NCBI GenBank assembly: GCA_030180135.1
Contig: CM058239.1
Location: 112,439,318-112,503,317, forward strand
Direction: 5' to 3'
DNA: 64,000 bases
Source: Orychophragmus violaceus
Lineage: Eukaryota; Streptophyta; Magnoliopsida; Brassicales; Brassicaceae
Part shown: positions 22,171 to 33,870 of the stretch, one piece after another
How the letters are laid out: each line of letters starts with the position of its first letter
Position numbering within the stretch: the first letter of the stretch is position 1
Translations under genes and position numbers: made by a program
Notes under the pieces: model-generated
Told to the model about the DNA's origin: nothing
The model's input: only the letters and a program-made list of their open reading frames with translations
The model's database searches: none

Positions 22171-23127
22171 GTGTTTTAAGTGTAGGGGTGGTGGTACTGA
22201 CTTCTATCTTTTTGTTTTCTTAAGAGTTAGTCCTATTTTTCAAAATTTTGTTTTATTGAGTCAAAACAAGTTTAAGTAGGAAACAGTGAATTTTTGAGAA
22301 GTTAACAACATCTTACAGGAACTTAAGTGACCATTGGGATGAAGTTGCATGATCAATCTATGACTATTAGAAAACCCAATGCGGATCAACTTACTGAGGA
22401 CACCCATATCAATTCAGGTATTCAGAGGATCCTTTACTGACTTCACCCATGTAAACCTGACTTAATTTTCTCACCTAAGGGCTTGGTATACCTTGAGTCG
22501 GAATCCTCTGTTAGATTCTGACACAGCTTGTAAATTTGTCCGAGTATGGTTCCCTTCTCCCCTTCTCTAACTAAAGTAAAAAAAAAAAAGATAATAAATT
22601 GAGGATGAGCTAGTAGCTCCGAAGTGGTTGCGGGAGTGGTAGAGACCCCTATTACCTCATGTGCATCCATGGAAACATGTCCAAAGTACACCCTATAACG
22701 GAAAGAGCACTGATAAAAAAAAAAAAATGATACCCAATGGGGAAAAATCAGTTGCTGAGAAGGGAAAAGAGAAGAAAGGAACCAGAAAAGATAGTATGGT
22801 AGTCTAGAGCTAACAGAGTAAGAATCCATGTGACCTTTGATCGATAATCCTTAGGTGAGACCGCACTTAATATTCTTAAGAAGTCAGTAGGGTGAATTTG
22901 AATTGCTTGGATTGATTGTGGAGTTTACTTAGGACAATTGCTAAGTGTGGGGGAAGTACTTGTTGGTCTTGATGTCTTGTAGGTGATTCTTTCAGTGGCT
23001 TACTAAGGGGAATCTGAATGTTGTTGCTTCTAGGAAGAAAAGAGTTTCTGAAAGTTTTCAAACCTCTTCACCATGTTTTAGTTCTCTGTTTTGCTTGAGG
23101 GCAAACAAAGGCTAAGTGTGGGGGAGT
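22171..23127 (+). other. Element A tail, final piece
   Basis: This continues the A tail after element B. Purine motifs lie at 22177 (mutated to TAAGTGTAGGGGT), 22942 and 23113, the last against the 3' LTR. No coding homology. Confidence 0.8.
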
Positions 23128-24045
23128 TGATATATCATGGTTTTTACCGGTTTTAGACCATGATATAAGTGTGTTTTAGAGTCTTTTACTGTTTCTTTAT
23201 TGTCTTTTACAGGTGTTAGTAGGTACATGCATGTTTGGAGCGGATTTGGAGTTATTGGAGCTTTTTGGAGCATTTTGGTGTTTTGACCCGAGAGATAGAG
23301 CTCACTGTCCAGAACAGAGTAATGCATCGATCGACACACATCGTGCATCGATGGACACACCAGCGAGATGGGCCTTCTTCGACGGTTTAATGAAGAGTTG
23401 ATATTGCACTTTAGCCCATAAGTTTCCAAGAATTACAAGGAAGCCCCAGACGTGATTTAGCTATATAATTAGGTTTTAACATCAGTTTTTAGATACGCTT
23501 TGTTAGAGACCTTCATACGCTTTTTACTTAGGCTTTTTCTAGAGATTTGGGGCTGATATAATCCTCTACTGCTTTCTGCTTTTTGGAGAAGATTTCGAAC
23601 CCCTTTAATCTTTATTCTTTATTTATGCAATCTATTATTTCATTGATTATGTTTTCATATTCTATGTCTGAGTAGATTCATAGTTAGGTTTAGAGATTTT
23701 CATAGGGATTTCATGACTTGCTAGATTTATTTAATTCAGTTAGGATTCATATCATAATTGTTCTTCAACCTTGATTATGCTTAATATTAGTTTCTAACCT
23801 GATCACTTAGAATCTAGATCTTAGGTTGCTAAGTTGACACGAAAGTGTGATTTAGAATCTGAACTATTTAGGTTGAGCAATTGAATTACTCGCAAACAAA
23901 TTTAGTTTAATTGAATTGTGAACATATCGAACTTAATATTAAAGCTGGTTTAATCTGTTAGGAATTACAAAAAAATTTGGATTTCTGCAATTAGGCTTAG
24001 AGAATTCTCACAACGAAAATTGGTTAATTCTATATCCGTGTTTGA
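23128..24045 (+). repeat. Element A 3' LTR, left part
   Basis: Starts TGATATATCATGG after the purine tract. Palindrome pair at 23323-23359 (TGCATCGATCGACACA, TGCATCGATGGACACA). It is cut by element C; tttga (24041-24045) is C's TSD. The right part lies at 43175-43472, giving about 1211 bp in total. Confidence 0.9.
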
Positions 24046-24646
24046 TGATATACCATGGATTTTAGGGCTTTTAACCATGGTATATGTCTTATTTATCGAG
24101 TCATTTACTATGTTTTAGAGTCTTTTCAGGTGTTTATTAGGTGCGAGCACGTTTGGAGTTGAATTGGAGATTATGGAGCTTTTTGGAGCATTTTGGTGAT
24201 TTAATTCGAGAGATAGAGTTCACTACCCATATTTGACAGTTGTGTCGATCGACACACATTGGCATCGATCGATGCAACTCGTGACCAGACATTCTCGGCG
24301 AGTTTAATAAAGATTATGGAAAATGCACTAAAGCCCAGAAGTTCCTGATATTTACAAAGAAACCCCAAAACGTGATTAGCATTATAATTAGGTTTTACAG
24401 CCACCTGTTTAGGCTACACTTTCATAACTAAGTTTTATTTTCAGAGAGATTTTGAGGGGCTGGTTTTGTTCTCGAAAGAGACTTGATTTCGAACCCCTGT
24501 TCTTATTCTCTTGATTATTCTATGATATCTATTTTGACTATGTTTTCTGTTATGATTGCTATGTCTGAGTAGATCTCTTGTTAGGTTAGGGATTCTCGTT
24601 AGGGATTTGAAGGAATGTTAGAATAACTAATTTATTTAGATTCATC
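24046..24646 (+). repeat. Element C 5' LTR, left part
   Basis: Palindrome pair TGTGTCGATCGACACA / GGCATCGATCGATGCA at 24241-24276. Interrupted by the CACTA element after atc (24644-24646). Confidence 0.92.
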
Positions 24647-25764
24647 CACTACAAGAAATATCGGCATTAGTAGCACACCGAAAACGCTACCATAGGGTTT
24701 TGGTAGCATTTTCATGAACGCTATGTCAGCCGCAGCTATAATAGACCCCCCCTACCATAGCGTTTTTTAATGCTATAATAAATGGACATATTATAGCATT
24801 ATATAATCGCTACCGGAAATTATTTCATCGCGCCGTATCAGTGCTATTATTCGAGTTTTCGTATCATTTTTTTAGTGTTGTAATTTATTATATTATAACA
24901 CAAATATAGTGCTCTTAAATACTGTTCCGTGACATTATTATATTGCTGTGAATTTTTATAAATTATAATGCTATTTTATTTCATTTATTTGAGTTATTTT
25001 TTGCATAATATATATTTATTAGATTTATATAAAACTTTTATATTCCATAAATTTTCCAAAGAATACATATAAACATAAATTATCCAAAAACTACATACCA
25101 AGTCTTATACTAACTAAAACTAACTCAAACTCTATGACATCAAACCAAACCGCTAAGTCTTCATCGTCCCCATCATCGTCCCCATCATCGTCCCCAATGT
25201 CACCAGCAGTGGAAAACTTCACTCCTTTGATACAAGTCCTTTTGTTGGAACCGCTTCAAGAGTGTTGTGTTATGAAGGGTACCATGACTAGATCTCCATC
25301 CTACGAGTTTTTCAGTAGCTCAAGCTAAATATATAGTCTGTTCTTGAACCACTGACACCATCATCTAGCTGCACGGAAGCTCGGTTAAGGAATGTCAAGA
25401 TTTGAGCTACGTACTCCTTTGGAATCATACTGCAGCAAGAAAAAAACAATTCGAAGAATTATTGATAACAACAAGAAACAATAATGATGACTATCTACCC
25501 CAAACAAACTCATTGTTTCATACAGTTTTGGTTTTCTGCTGTAACAAGTACATAAGAATGAATAAACAATAAACAGTACCTCAAAACAAGATAACTTGCC
25601 TTAGGTAAAAGGCTTTTGGTTGTTGCAATAACAGTTTCCGTACAGGAAGTGGGTGAAAAGCTCACTCCCATTTGATCAACATGGTATTCTTCAGACTGTA
25701 AGGAGGTCTTAAACTCGATGGTACTCATATAAGGTAGAGAGAAGAGAGGAAGACAGAAACTCAC

Positions 25765-25830
25765 CATTACGTACACTGACGCGTCCTTTTCTAAGCTTAA
25801 ACCGCACATGAAACCGTCCTTGACTGAAAT
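25765..25830 (-). pseudogene. Exon-like fragment, unrecognised
   Basis: On the minus strand TTGCAG precedes and GTGAGT follows a 66-nt stretch that encodes a 22-residue peptide containing DGFMCGLSLEKDASVYV. Flanking splice consensus suggests a captured exon. Open reading continues leftwards to about 25510 but probably crosses introns. I do not recognise the parent gene. Confidence 0.35.
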
Positions 25831-25969
25831 CTGCAATTATATATCATAAACTTACAGATATATTTACAGATAGGAGAATCGAGCTAATTATATATCATAA
25901 ACGCCTCAGATAAAATTGTTCTTCTTCAACAGACGAACAATCCAAGAGAGAGAGAAGAAGAAGAAGAAC

Positions 25970-26119
25970 CTTCTTAACAATGTCATCACTAAGAGCAGCG
26001 ATCTGAGAATCCAAAGCTTTAATGGTTTCTTCCTTCTGCTTCTCCAAGCTCGCCAGAGCTTCCTGTAGCTCCGCTTCCACCTTCTTCCTTCCTTCCGCTA
26101 ACTGCTCATCAATCTCCAC
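25970..26119 (-). pseudogene. Captured fragment of chloroplast ATP synthase subunit b' (CFo-II)
   Basis: The 50-codon open stretch encodes EIDEQLAEGRKKVEAELQ, then ALDSQIAALSDDIVKKV. This matches, from memory, the C-terminal coiled-coil stator helix of the nuclear-encoded plastid Fo subunit b', which links the membrane part to F1. A CAG precedes it and GT follows, so the borders resemble splice sites. The transit peptide, membrane helix and upstream stalk are missing, so no working subunit can result. It lies inside the CACTA transposon, which explains its isolation. Parent-gene identity is by motif recall and should be taken as probable. Confidence 0.65.
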
Positions 26120-26639
26120 CTGCCAAAAAAAATCCAATTTCAGACAACCATTTCTTCTTACAATCTAACATCAAAATGTGCACAATCTCCACATGTTTCG
26201 TTTTGGTCTTTGATGCGTTTAACAAGCGTAGAGCTACACTTATTCTCCTGAAGCCACGTCTCCATCCCGTTAGCTTCATCTTCTTCCATCTAAGCCACGT
26301 CTCTGAATCTTTTTACACCATCGCTTCTGAAGTAAACACTGCCGGATCTATGAATTGTAAACGCCATTGACGGCTACCTTAAGACGCTTAAATCGCCTCC
26401 GGTAACTCTTCCACGGCGCGATGGAAGGACAGGAAGTTAATCAAAAAACGTGGAGATTATGTCTCACCATCTTTGTTCCCAAGGTGGATTCTTCAATTTC
26501 TCAAACAAAATGATACAAAAAAAAAAAAATTGAAGAAGAAGGGTCATGAATCGTGATACGGCGCAAGGAGAGGAAGGGGTGAGTCATTAACTAGGTCAAA
26601 GTTTCATCAAGGGCTGAGATTAAAAGAGATTCAGATCTG

Positions 26640-27780
26640 ACGGTCCAGATCTGCAATCCTAGTGATGATGTATCAACCAATAGAAATATTTTGGAGTTTG
26701 ATTAATATAAAATAAAGAAAAATAACATTAAAAATAAAATAAATGGTTAAAACTTTTTTTTTCGTTTTCAATTTAAAAATATAATATATGAAAACTTTCT
26801 AAAAAGTTTTAAATTTTAAAAGTGATTTAAAATATTAAAATGAGTATATATAATACTTAAAATGATTTGAAAATAACAAATGAATAAATTTAATTTTCAA
26901 TATAAGTTTATATGATTTTTTAATTTTAAAAGTGTTAAATTTTAGTCATTATTATATTTTAGGGTTTAGGATTTGTGTTTATGGTTTATAGTCAATGTTT
27001 TAGAGTTAAAAAATTAGTGTTTATGATTAAATATTAAAAGTTTAGGGGTTGGGGTTTGTGTTTAGGGTATAGAGTTAATGTTTTAGAGTCTTAAAAAAAA
27101 ATTTATACTATAAAACAAATTATCATTAGTTTGTCTATATATATAACAAGTATGATAATATAAGTGAGAAAAAGAATTTTTGAGGGTTAGGATATAGATG
27201 TGGTCTTGAGTTTGAAATTTGGGGTTTAGGGTTAGGGTTTAAGCTTAGATATGAAGTTAAAGTTTGAAAATATTATATATGAAAATAGTAATTTACTTTA
27301 TAAAACCCAAATACAACCTTATAATTAATTATATTTTGATTTTAGTTTATAATTAGAGTATGATTATGTTTAGGGTATATAGTAAAGGTTTGAGAGTTTA
27401 GGGTTTAGGGTTAGAAGTGTAGGGTAATATGATGTTTATGATTAAGGGTTAAAAGTTTAGAGTTTATGGTTTGTGTTTATAATATAAGTTTGATTTCTTA
27501 CACTAATGTAAGTGTGAATCCTAAACCCTAAACCTATACTACAATTATAAGTGTAGGATTTAAATCCTTAGGGTTTATGTTTGTGGTCTAGAGTTTTGGG
27601 TCTAAAGAATTAAGATTTAGAAAAATGATTATAAACCATAAACAAAAAAATTTGTGAGAAATTAAAAATATTTCAAACCCTAAACCCTATTTATACCCTA
27701 AAATAAAACATAATAGATATTTTTTAAAATCAAATTTATTGTTTTTAATAAATATATTATCTTTTTATTTATTTTTTTGT
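26640..27780. repeat. AT-rich region with scattered TTTAGGG-like units
   Basis: GGGTTTAGGG-type words occur many times on both strands amid AT-rich sequence (for example 26960-27060, 27220-27240, 27380-27420, 27520, 27670). They are degenerate and not tandem, so this is not a telomere array. No coding sequence is seen from 26640 to 28050. Confidence 0.6.
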
Positions 27781-28083
27781 AAGTTTTAGTTATGTGTTTT
27801 GAATAGGAATAACATATTTAAAAAAGAAATGTCTATTTAATATAATAAAAAAGCAAATTTGAAACACAAAATAGATTAAAAAAAATTTCCATGCCACGTT
27901 TTTTTGCAGTGTAACGAAGGTGTAATGACAATAAAAATGTTTCTCAGACCTCCAATCCAAATTTACATGTATAACAATATGAGGAACCAAAAAGATATAC
28001 AAGAATGTTTTCAGACTCTGCAGCATCCTCAACAACACGGATGGAGAGCGATGTAAACCCACATGCCTGAGAAACTTTGTCAT

Positions 28084-28176
28084 TCAAGGGGTGATGGCAG
28101 GAAGCAAGAACTTAAGCAACTCATTTCTCTTGCTCTCTGCAGCTTTGTCCTCTTTGGACTTGTCAACCTTAAACAT
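28084..28176 (-). pseudogene. Short Lys/Glu-rich C-terminal-like fragment, unrecognised
   Basis: On the minus strand a 30-codon frame contains KVDKSKEDKAAESKRNELL and ends in LPAITP before TGA. The charged composition looks like a protein C-terminus captured by the CACTA element, but I cannot name the source. Confidence 0.3.
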
Positions 28177-28546
28177 AATCTACAAGGTCACGAAGCTCGC
28201 TCCTCTCTTTCTCCCGTCTCTCCTTTTCTTAAGCAGGACCCTGCAAATTACCCTTTTACCTCCTGCTCAGAAACACAGAAACACAAGGATTTCGAGCAAT
28301 TTAGTAGTGGCTTTCAACCATGATATTGGTAGCATCTCAGCTTCCTCATGAAAAGCCACTAGTATGAAAAATTTAATATAGAAGAATATCATACCTTGCA
28401 TTGGGATTCAACAACGCAAGTAAATACACAATGTGACCTTGAACTCTCTGCATTCACACTCGTTGCACCAGTCCTATGTAACAAATAAACTGAGTTGTTA
28501 CAAGAAAATCACAAATGTAACAAAAGAAAAGGAAGAAAGAAAAAAG

Positions 28547-28953
28547 CTAACATTGCAAAGAAGCTAAGACTGAGGATACAATGTGGAGTGACCCAGTAAC
28601 GATAACCATTCCTGCTTCACCGGTTGTTTCGTGTTTAAGAATCTTATAGGCAAGCTTTAAGGATTCCAACACAGTTTTGTTTTCTGAAGCTTCCATAAAC
28701 CCTAAACCTAACTCATCAGCAGCTTTTATCCATGATTCCTTTAAAACCGAACACGCGGTTGATCTAATCTTAGATCCACCAATGTCAGCTTCTGTTAGAA
28801 CCACTGCTTCTGGTTTTAGACCTGAGAGAAGTTCTTTTGCAAAGGACACATGATCTTTGTCGCTAGCCATTGCAACCACAAACACTAATCTCTTCTCTGC
28901 AAAATCCTTCTTTATCATCTCCGTTAGAGCTCGCGCAGATTCTTTAGTATGAG
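28547..28953 (-). pseudogene. Captured C-terminal exon of dihydrofolate synthetase / folylpolyglutamate synthase
   Basis: The frame reads AHTKESARALTEMIKKDF, later VFVVAMASDKDH, and ends VTGSLHIVSSVLASL. This is the C-terminal Mur-ligase-type domain of the FolC family, which adds glutamate to (dihydro)pteroate or folate. The AHTKESA block is the right part of the conserved D-G-A-H motif. Its left part is missing because TTTTTCAG, an intron acceptor-like site, lies immediately upstream (28954-28961). The exon is open to TAG at 28547-28549. The ATP-binding N-terminal domain is not in the window. The surrounding CACTA ends show it is transposon cargo. Expression as antisense or chimeric RNA is possible but not shown. 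Confidence 0.7.
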
Positions 28954-30315
28954 CTGAAAAACCAACCAAAGGTTGAATACCGTAAACCAAAAGTTTCAAG
29001 CAAAGTAGAGACATTTGCACATAGTTGCAAGTCGACTAAGATTCGAAACATAAATGGCCAATATTTAACAATTATCAAAACTATCTTGGCCATTTAACAT
29101 ATTTTGCCAAATGAAGAATAATACTTCTCTTAACTATCTTTCTAAAAGGTATGCCTTTTGTGGTCCTCGATTTACACATCATCACTTACAGAACATAAGT
29201 GTTAAAACCCAATAGCAGTGTTCGATATGATCTGTGGCATCTCCTCTTTCTAACAAAAACAAGGTTTCACATAACTCAAATACAGAGAGAAGAACAATAC
29301 TTCTAGATAATATGCAAAACTCCCATAACAGTGTTCGATATGATCAGATGCAACTTGAATCAACAACACTCGGCATAACAAAAGATACATTCCCCCAAAA
29401 TCTATGAGCTTGACCCAAATTACTCCAACCTAATTGAAAGGAAAAAATAGATCGATTCAATTACAAAATATCTAACAACCCCTAAAAAAATATCTCAACC
29501 CAGAAAACCCTTTGATATAAACAAACCAACTCGAATCAACTGCAGTTTCTGCGATCAATACATCAGAATCCCAAATATACTTACTTTCTCACCAAAACAA
29601 AATCTCAATTCGATAGAAAATCCAATTGCAATCCAAGCTTTGCTCTTACCCAGAGACGCGAAAATAAGAAGGAAATCACATCAAAAGGAAATCCAGCGAA
29701 GAAATCCCAAAGAGGTGGAGATGCGTTAACTGAAAGAGACGCAGGATACTGTTAGCACTTAGCGGAGAATCTTCGCGGAATCAGCAACTGGAATCAACAA
29801 GAACAAGTGTCTGCACCGTGGACGGAGGAGTTTGAGAAAGACGAAGAACAAGAGTCTGCGACGACGAAATCCAGCCGCTTGACGGATTAGGGTTCCCAAC
29901 TTTGAATTTGAACAAGGCAAATCCATACATGTTTCTTTGATTGGAATGGTGAAGAACAAAAGAAAAGTAAAGAAGAAAAAGATGGAGGAAGAAAAGATAG
30001 ATTCTGGAGAAGAAGATAGAGAGAATGTATGAGCTTTGATATTTGGAAGAAGGAAATGACTAAGGAAAAAAATAAATATTTTTACCAAAAAACGAAATAT
30101 TTTGGTGTCAAAGTGAAATTTGGCTAAGTGTTTTGGTTCCAAAATGAATTTTCAGCTACATAAGATATTTTTGGATTCCCGCTTAGTGAAAATCTTTCTT
30201 AGCGCGAATTTAATGCTACAATAGAGTTGTAATCCGATTTTGGCACTTTTAGTAGCAGTTCGTGAATTAGTGCTACAACGGCCTGCTACCAATGCTCATA
30301 TTTCTTGTAGTGATC

Positions 30316-30888
30316 ATCTAGTTCTTCATCTGATCTGTTCTTAATGCTTAATCTGAACTGGCCATTTAGATTATTGATTTTAGGTTGATTTACGCAACGA
30401 CAATTGGTTTATTTAACTAGATCTGATTAGGTGAGCAATTTATCTATTCGCAAAGGAATTTGGTTTAGAGAAATTGTGAACGAACGAACTTGGAATTAAT
30501 GCATGTTTAGAACTCTAGGATTCACAACGGAAGTTGGTCTGCTAGGTTGTTAGACATAGATAATTATCGCAGCGACAGCTGGTTAGTTTTACCTTCGTGA
30601 TTCTAGTTCAAGAACGCTATAGATTGAATCTGATTCTTTGTTATCTGATTTCCTGATATCCTGAGAACTCCCGAAACCTAACGCTTTCGTTTGATTGCTT
30701 ACATCCACTTCACTTGATTTATTTACTTGCTATTTTGTTTACTGCTTTACAATTTGCTCCGCTTAGCTTAATCTGAAATACTTATAATCTATCGTGTGAC
30801 CAGAGTCCTTGTGGATTCGATACCCTAAGTACTACAATCATATCACTGTGCACTTGCAGTTAGAATAGGGATAAAACCTGACCTATCA
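30316..30888 (+). repeat. Element C 5' LTR, right part
   Basis: Resumes with ATCTAGTTCTTC after the CACTA TSD and ends CCTATCA. Left plus right is 1174 bp. Confidence 0.92.
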
Positions 30889-30894
30889 AGTTTT

Positions 30895-30912
30895 TGGCGC
30901 CGTTGCCGGGGT
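30895..30912 (+). other. Element C primer binding site
   Basis: TGGCGCCGTTGCCGGGGT, tRNA-Asp type, six bases after the LTR. Confidence 0.92.
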
Positions 30913-31025
30913 CTCTTTGAGTTCGCCGATAGATTCAGTATTAGGATTTAGACTAAGCATTTTTTTTTTTAATTTTTTTTAATTTTTTCTAGTTTACTTA
31001 CGTTTTTGTTTCTTTGGTGTTGCAG

Positions 31026-31125
31026 GAATCGCACTGCATCGATCGACACATACCTTGCATCGATCGACACAAGGCGAAACCAGTGATACCGAGAGCTTGA
31101 ACACTTAGCAGGTTATATATTCTTA
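31026..31125 (+). other. Element C leader segment with palindrome pair
   Basis: A T-rich stretch ending GTTGCAG (to 31025) precedes two TGCATCGATCGACACA sites (31035-31050 and 31056-31071, 21 bp apart). The gag ATG is at 31126. Confidence 0.65.
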
Positions 31126-32634
31126 ATGGAACCTGTGATTCTGATTCGCGGTGAGGACGACATTTTACGAGACCTAGAGGGTCACATACGCAACGCGAAG
31201 GGTTAGAAACTAGATGGGGAAGGAAACCCCATCATACCGGATGTTGCCGTGGGCGCGGAACATCCACAAGAGGATGGTCAGAAGAAGACACTTGCTGATT
31301 ATAACAGACCAGATCTATTCTATGATAATCAGTCTGCGATTAGACCACCTTCGTTCGCCAGAGCTGAGTTTAGGCTGGAACCAGAGTATTACGCATTGGT
31401 TGGACAGTATCAGTTTCATGGTCTTTCCAGCGAACATCCTATGGATCATATAGAGACTTTCGAAGAATTGGCTAGCAGTATCAAAGCTGAAGGAGTATCT
31501 AGTGATTATCTTTTCTGCAAGCTCTTTCCATTCTCTCTTAAAGGAGAAGCAGCTCACTGGTTGAAACAGTTAACACCAGGATCTTTAACTACATGGGATG
31601 CAGTTAAGAGAGAGTTCCTTAGACACTTTTATGACGATGCTAGATCCGAACAGTTTAGACATGACATCTTGACATTCAAGCAGGAACCTACAGAGTCTTT
31701 TAAGGCAGCTTGGATTAGATTCAAGAAGTATCAAAGAGATTGTCCACACCATGGTTTCTCTGAGGTACAGCTTTTATGTGCCTTTTTCAAAGTTTTGGAC
31801 TATTGGTATCAGAAAGCTATGGACGCAGCAAGTGATGGGAACTTCAATACCAATACTCCAGAGGAAGCTAAAAAGCTTATTGAGAACTTGACAACTAGAA
31901 ACAGTGTCAAGAATGCCGACAAGGAAAGACAGAGATCTGGTGGAAGAGATGATAGCTTGCAAATAGCTGACTTAAGGGACAAGGTGGACTCTATCCACAA
32001 CATGGTAGTTAGGAAGAGGCAAATCCGATCTGATGCAGTAGTTGAAGAATTTGCAGAGGTGAATTATGTAGATGAAGCTAATTTTCATGGACATACATCT
32101 AGAAGTCAACAGAGACAAGCTCCGAGATCAAATGATTTTAGCCACTTACCTCCCCAAGTTCCTCCCACTGATGAGCAGACAAGGATTGAGTCTATGCTTG
32201 AACAGCTACTCCTTGGACAGAATAAGGTGACACAAGATCTGAATGGAAAGATGAACTTCATGTATCAGGATCTGAGTGGAAAATTGGAGACTTTGACAAG
32301 CAGAGTAAACAAGCTGGATGCTAAGATAAAGCAAGTAGAAGCCAGTACGCAAATAGAACATGTTAAGGCAGCTTTGGCAGAAGATGTAGCTGAGCAGAAT
32401 CAAAATATTAAGGCTTTGGAGCTGAAAAATCCAAGAGATTCTCGAGCTGCAGACACTGTGTCGATCGACACACGTCAGCATCGATCGACACAGTTATCGA
32501 ACCGTGACCAGCCATTTTGTTCAGAGAAACCAATTGTAGCTGAAGAAAGAGTCTACAAACCAAAGATCCCTTTCCCTAAGAAGTCCAAGCAAGAGATTCA
32601 GCTAGATGAAGAAGATGAGAGAAAAGCTATCTGA
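31126..32634 (+). pseudogene. gag: Element C gag
   Basis: Athila-like capsid protein related to that of B. The ATG at 31126 opens a frame broken by TAG at 31204-31206, at a position matching an ordinary codon in B; the same frame then runs to 32632-32634. Recognisable blocks are KKTLADYNRPD, FLRHFYDDARSEQFRHDIL and CPHHGF. The Gly/Asn/Gln-rich stretch of A and B is largely replaced by a short Arg/Gln/Pro-rich one. A palindrome pair lies near the C-terminus. The protease continues in a different frame after about 32600, so a frameshift separates two parts that are fused in B. Confidence 0.85.
32457..32492. repeat. CGATCG palindrome pair in C gag
   Basis: TGTGTCGATCGACACA and GCATCGATCGACACA, cores 20 bp apart, at the equivalent of the pair in B's gag-pro linker. 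Confidence 0.8.
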
Positions 32635-33557
32635 AGCCCAATTGATTGATGCTATTAAGAACATTCCTATGGTGAGGAGATGTGTTACAGACCTGATTTC
32701 TAGTAGCATGACTGAAGAAGAAAGCGTCCTGATGGTCTCTGAAGTATGCGATGTTGTTATTCATGGTAGGATTCCTGAGAAGCTTAAGGATCCAGGTGGT
32801 TTTATGTTAGACTGTTCTATCTACAAAGACAGATTCAAGAGGTCTTTGTGTGATCTTGGCTCAAGTATAAATCTCATGCCACTCTCTGGCTGTGAGATTG
32901 GGACTGATGGATTTCCAGCCCACTAGGATCGCTCTTGTCCTAGCTGATCGATCGAAAAGATATCCAGAAGGAGTTCTTGAAAACATCCCTCTCAGAGTTG
33001 GGAATCACTTTATTCCAACAGACTTCATGGTGCTGAAGTTTGAGATTGAGCCAGATGATCCCATTCTGCTTGGAAGATCATTCTTAGCTACTGCTGGAGC
33101 TGTAATTGATGTGAGGCAAAGTCTGATTGATCTCCACCTGGGAGATAAACCTTTGCAGTTCAAGATGGATAGTTTGCAGAGATCCACTATTGATGGAAAA
33201 TGTTTTAGTGTTGAGATGGAACCAGAGACTTCGATTGGAGAGGAGAAGATGGAAGTTCATGCTGAGCCTGCCCTAACATCTTCAAAGCACGTACCTGCTC
33301 TTAAGCAGAAGGCTCCGAACATCTCACCTAAGTCACTTCCGATGAAGCCAAGGTATGTATCTTCTGGCCTTAAGTATGCTAACTATGATGATGATTTTGC
33401 AGGGAATAGGGTCAGGAAGCGAAAAGTTCCACCTTACCTTGCTGTAATCCCCAAGTTCCTCAGTCAGTTTCATGCACACAATGCATATACGCCACCATGG
33501 ATGAGAACAATTTCGCAAAGGCACGCTCTGCCTTTGGCGAAATCACCTGACATCTGA
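32606..33557 (+). pseudogene. Element C aspartic protease and unique C-terminus
   Basis: The retropepsin block CDLGSSINLMPLS is followed by a frameshift near 32890 and the second block ILLGRSFLATAGAVIDVRQS. The DVRQSLIDLHLGD sequence after it is shared with B and differs from A and D. The C-terminal tail is longer than B's and contains AYTPPWMR, the counterpart of AYSPPWMR in B. The stop at 33555-33557 is followed by 12 bases and then the stem-loop, so RT and integrase were never in this layout or were lost cleanly. Two frameshifts make the copy inactive. Confidence 0.85.
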
Positions 33558-33569
33558 TCCTGTACCACA

Positions 33570-33616
33570 GTCAAGCTAATGACCTTAAACAAGCGCTGAG
33601 TGGGAGGCAACCCACT
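33570..33616 (+). other. Conserved double stem-loop (C)
   Basis: GTCAAGCTAATGAC (first stem weakened) and AGTGGG-AGGCAA-CCCACT (33599-33616). Confidence 0.72.
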
Positions 33617-33697
33617 GTTTCGTTTTTGCATTTTGATTTTTGGTGTTTTTATAGGATTTTACGTTTGTTTCTGTTTTTAGTGAGTTTTTGTTTGCAG

Positions 33698-33870
33698 GTC
33701 TCGGCCAATTCGCAATGCGTCGATTGACACACCTTGTGTCGATCGTCACAACACGAAAGAAATCGCATTGCAGCGATCGTTGCGGTCCTGAGCAACGACC
33801 GACACACGACGAAATATCGCCTAGCAACGGTTGATGCATTTATGCAGCGATCGATGCATGTGCGACAGAG
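33698..33870 (+). other. Exon-like palindrome cassette (C), 173 nt
   Basis: Bounded by TTGTTTGCAG and ACAGAG|GTAAAAA. About six CGATCG-type sites lie at 33715-33860. This copy is uninterrupted and best shows the unit. Confidence 0.62.

Larger units (their letters stand above)
24647..30312. mobile_element. Non-autonomous CACTA transposon carrying host gene fragments
   Basis: The ends are perfect inverted CACTACAAGAAATAT, extended imperfectly (CGGCATTAGTAGCA versus GAGCATTGGTAGCA). The 3-bp TSD atc (24644-24646 and 30313-30315) is confirmed by the uninterrupted C 3' LTR, which reads ttcatcatctag near 42598. Subterminal GCTAC/GCTATA repeats at both ends fit transposase-binding arrays of this superfamily. 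No transposase homology is visible. The interior holds exon-like pieces of unrelated host genes on the minus strand and a long AT-rich part. 30143-30312 and 24661-25130 are non-coding subterminal sequence. Confidence 0.9.

Noticed and set aside
22443..22829. Minus-strand open frame in the Gypsy tails, also seen near 34230-34591 and 62456-62650
   Set aside because: It is conserved only because the tails are homologous; it contains poly-Phe from the poly-A run and no known domain, and length varies between copies. An antisense protein is not supported.
26930..27730. Interstitial telomere array
   Set aside because: TTTAGGG words are scattered and on both strands, not tandem.
28091..28351. Plus-strand open frames overlapping 28063-28351
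   Set aside because: Two frames overlap with no recognisable motif; the minus strand has the better coding-like segment.
28547..28953. Functional folate synthetase gene
   Set aside because: Only the last domain is present, inside a CACTA element, with no upstream exons.
16753..30912. tRNA genes at the primer sites
   Set aside because: Only the 18-nt complement to the tRNA 3' end is present, directly after each LTR; no cloverleaf can be formed.
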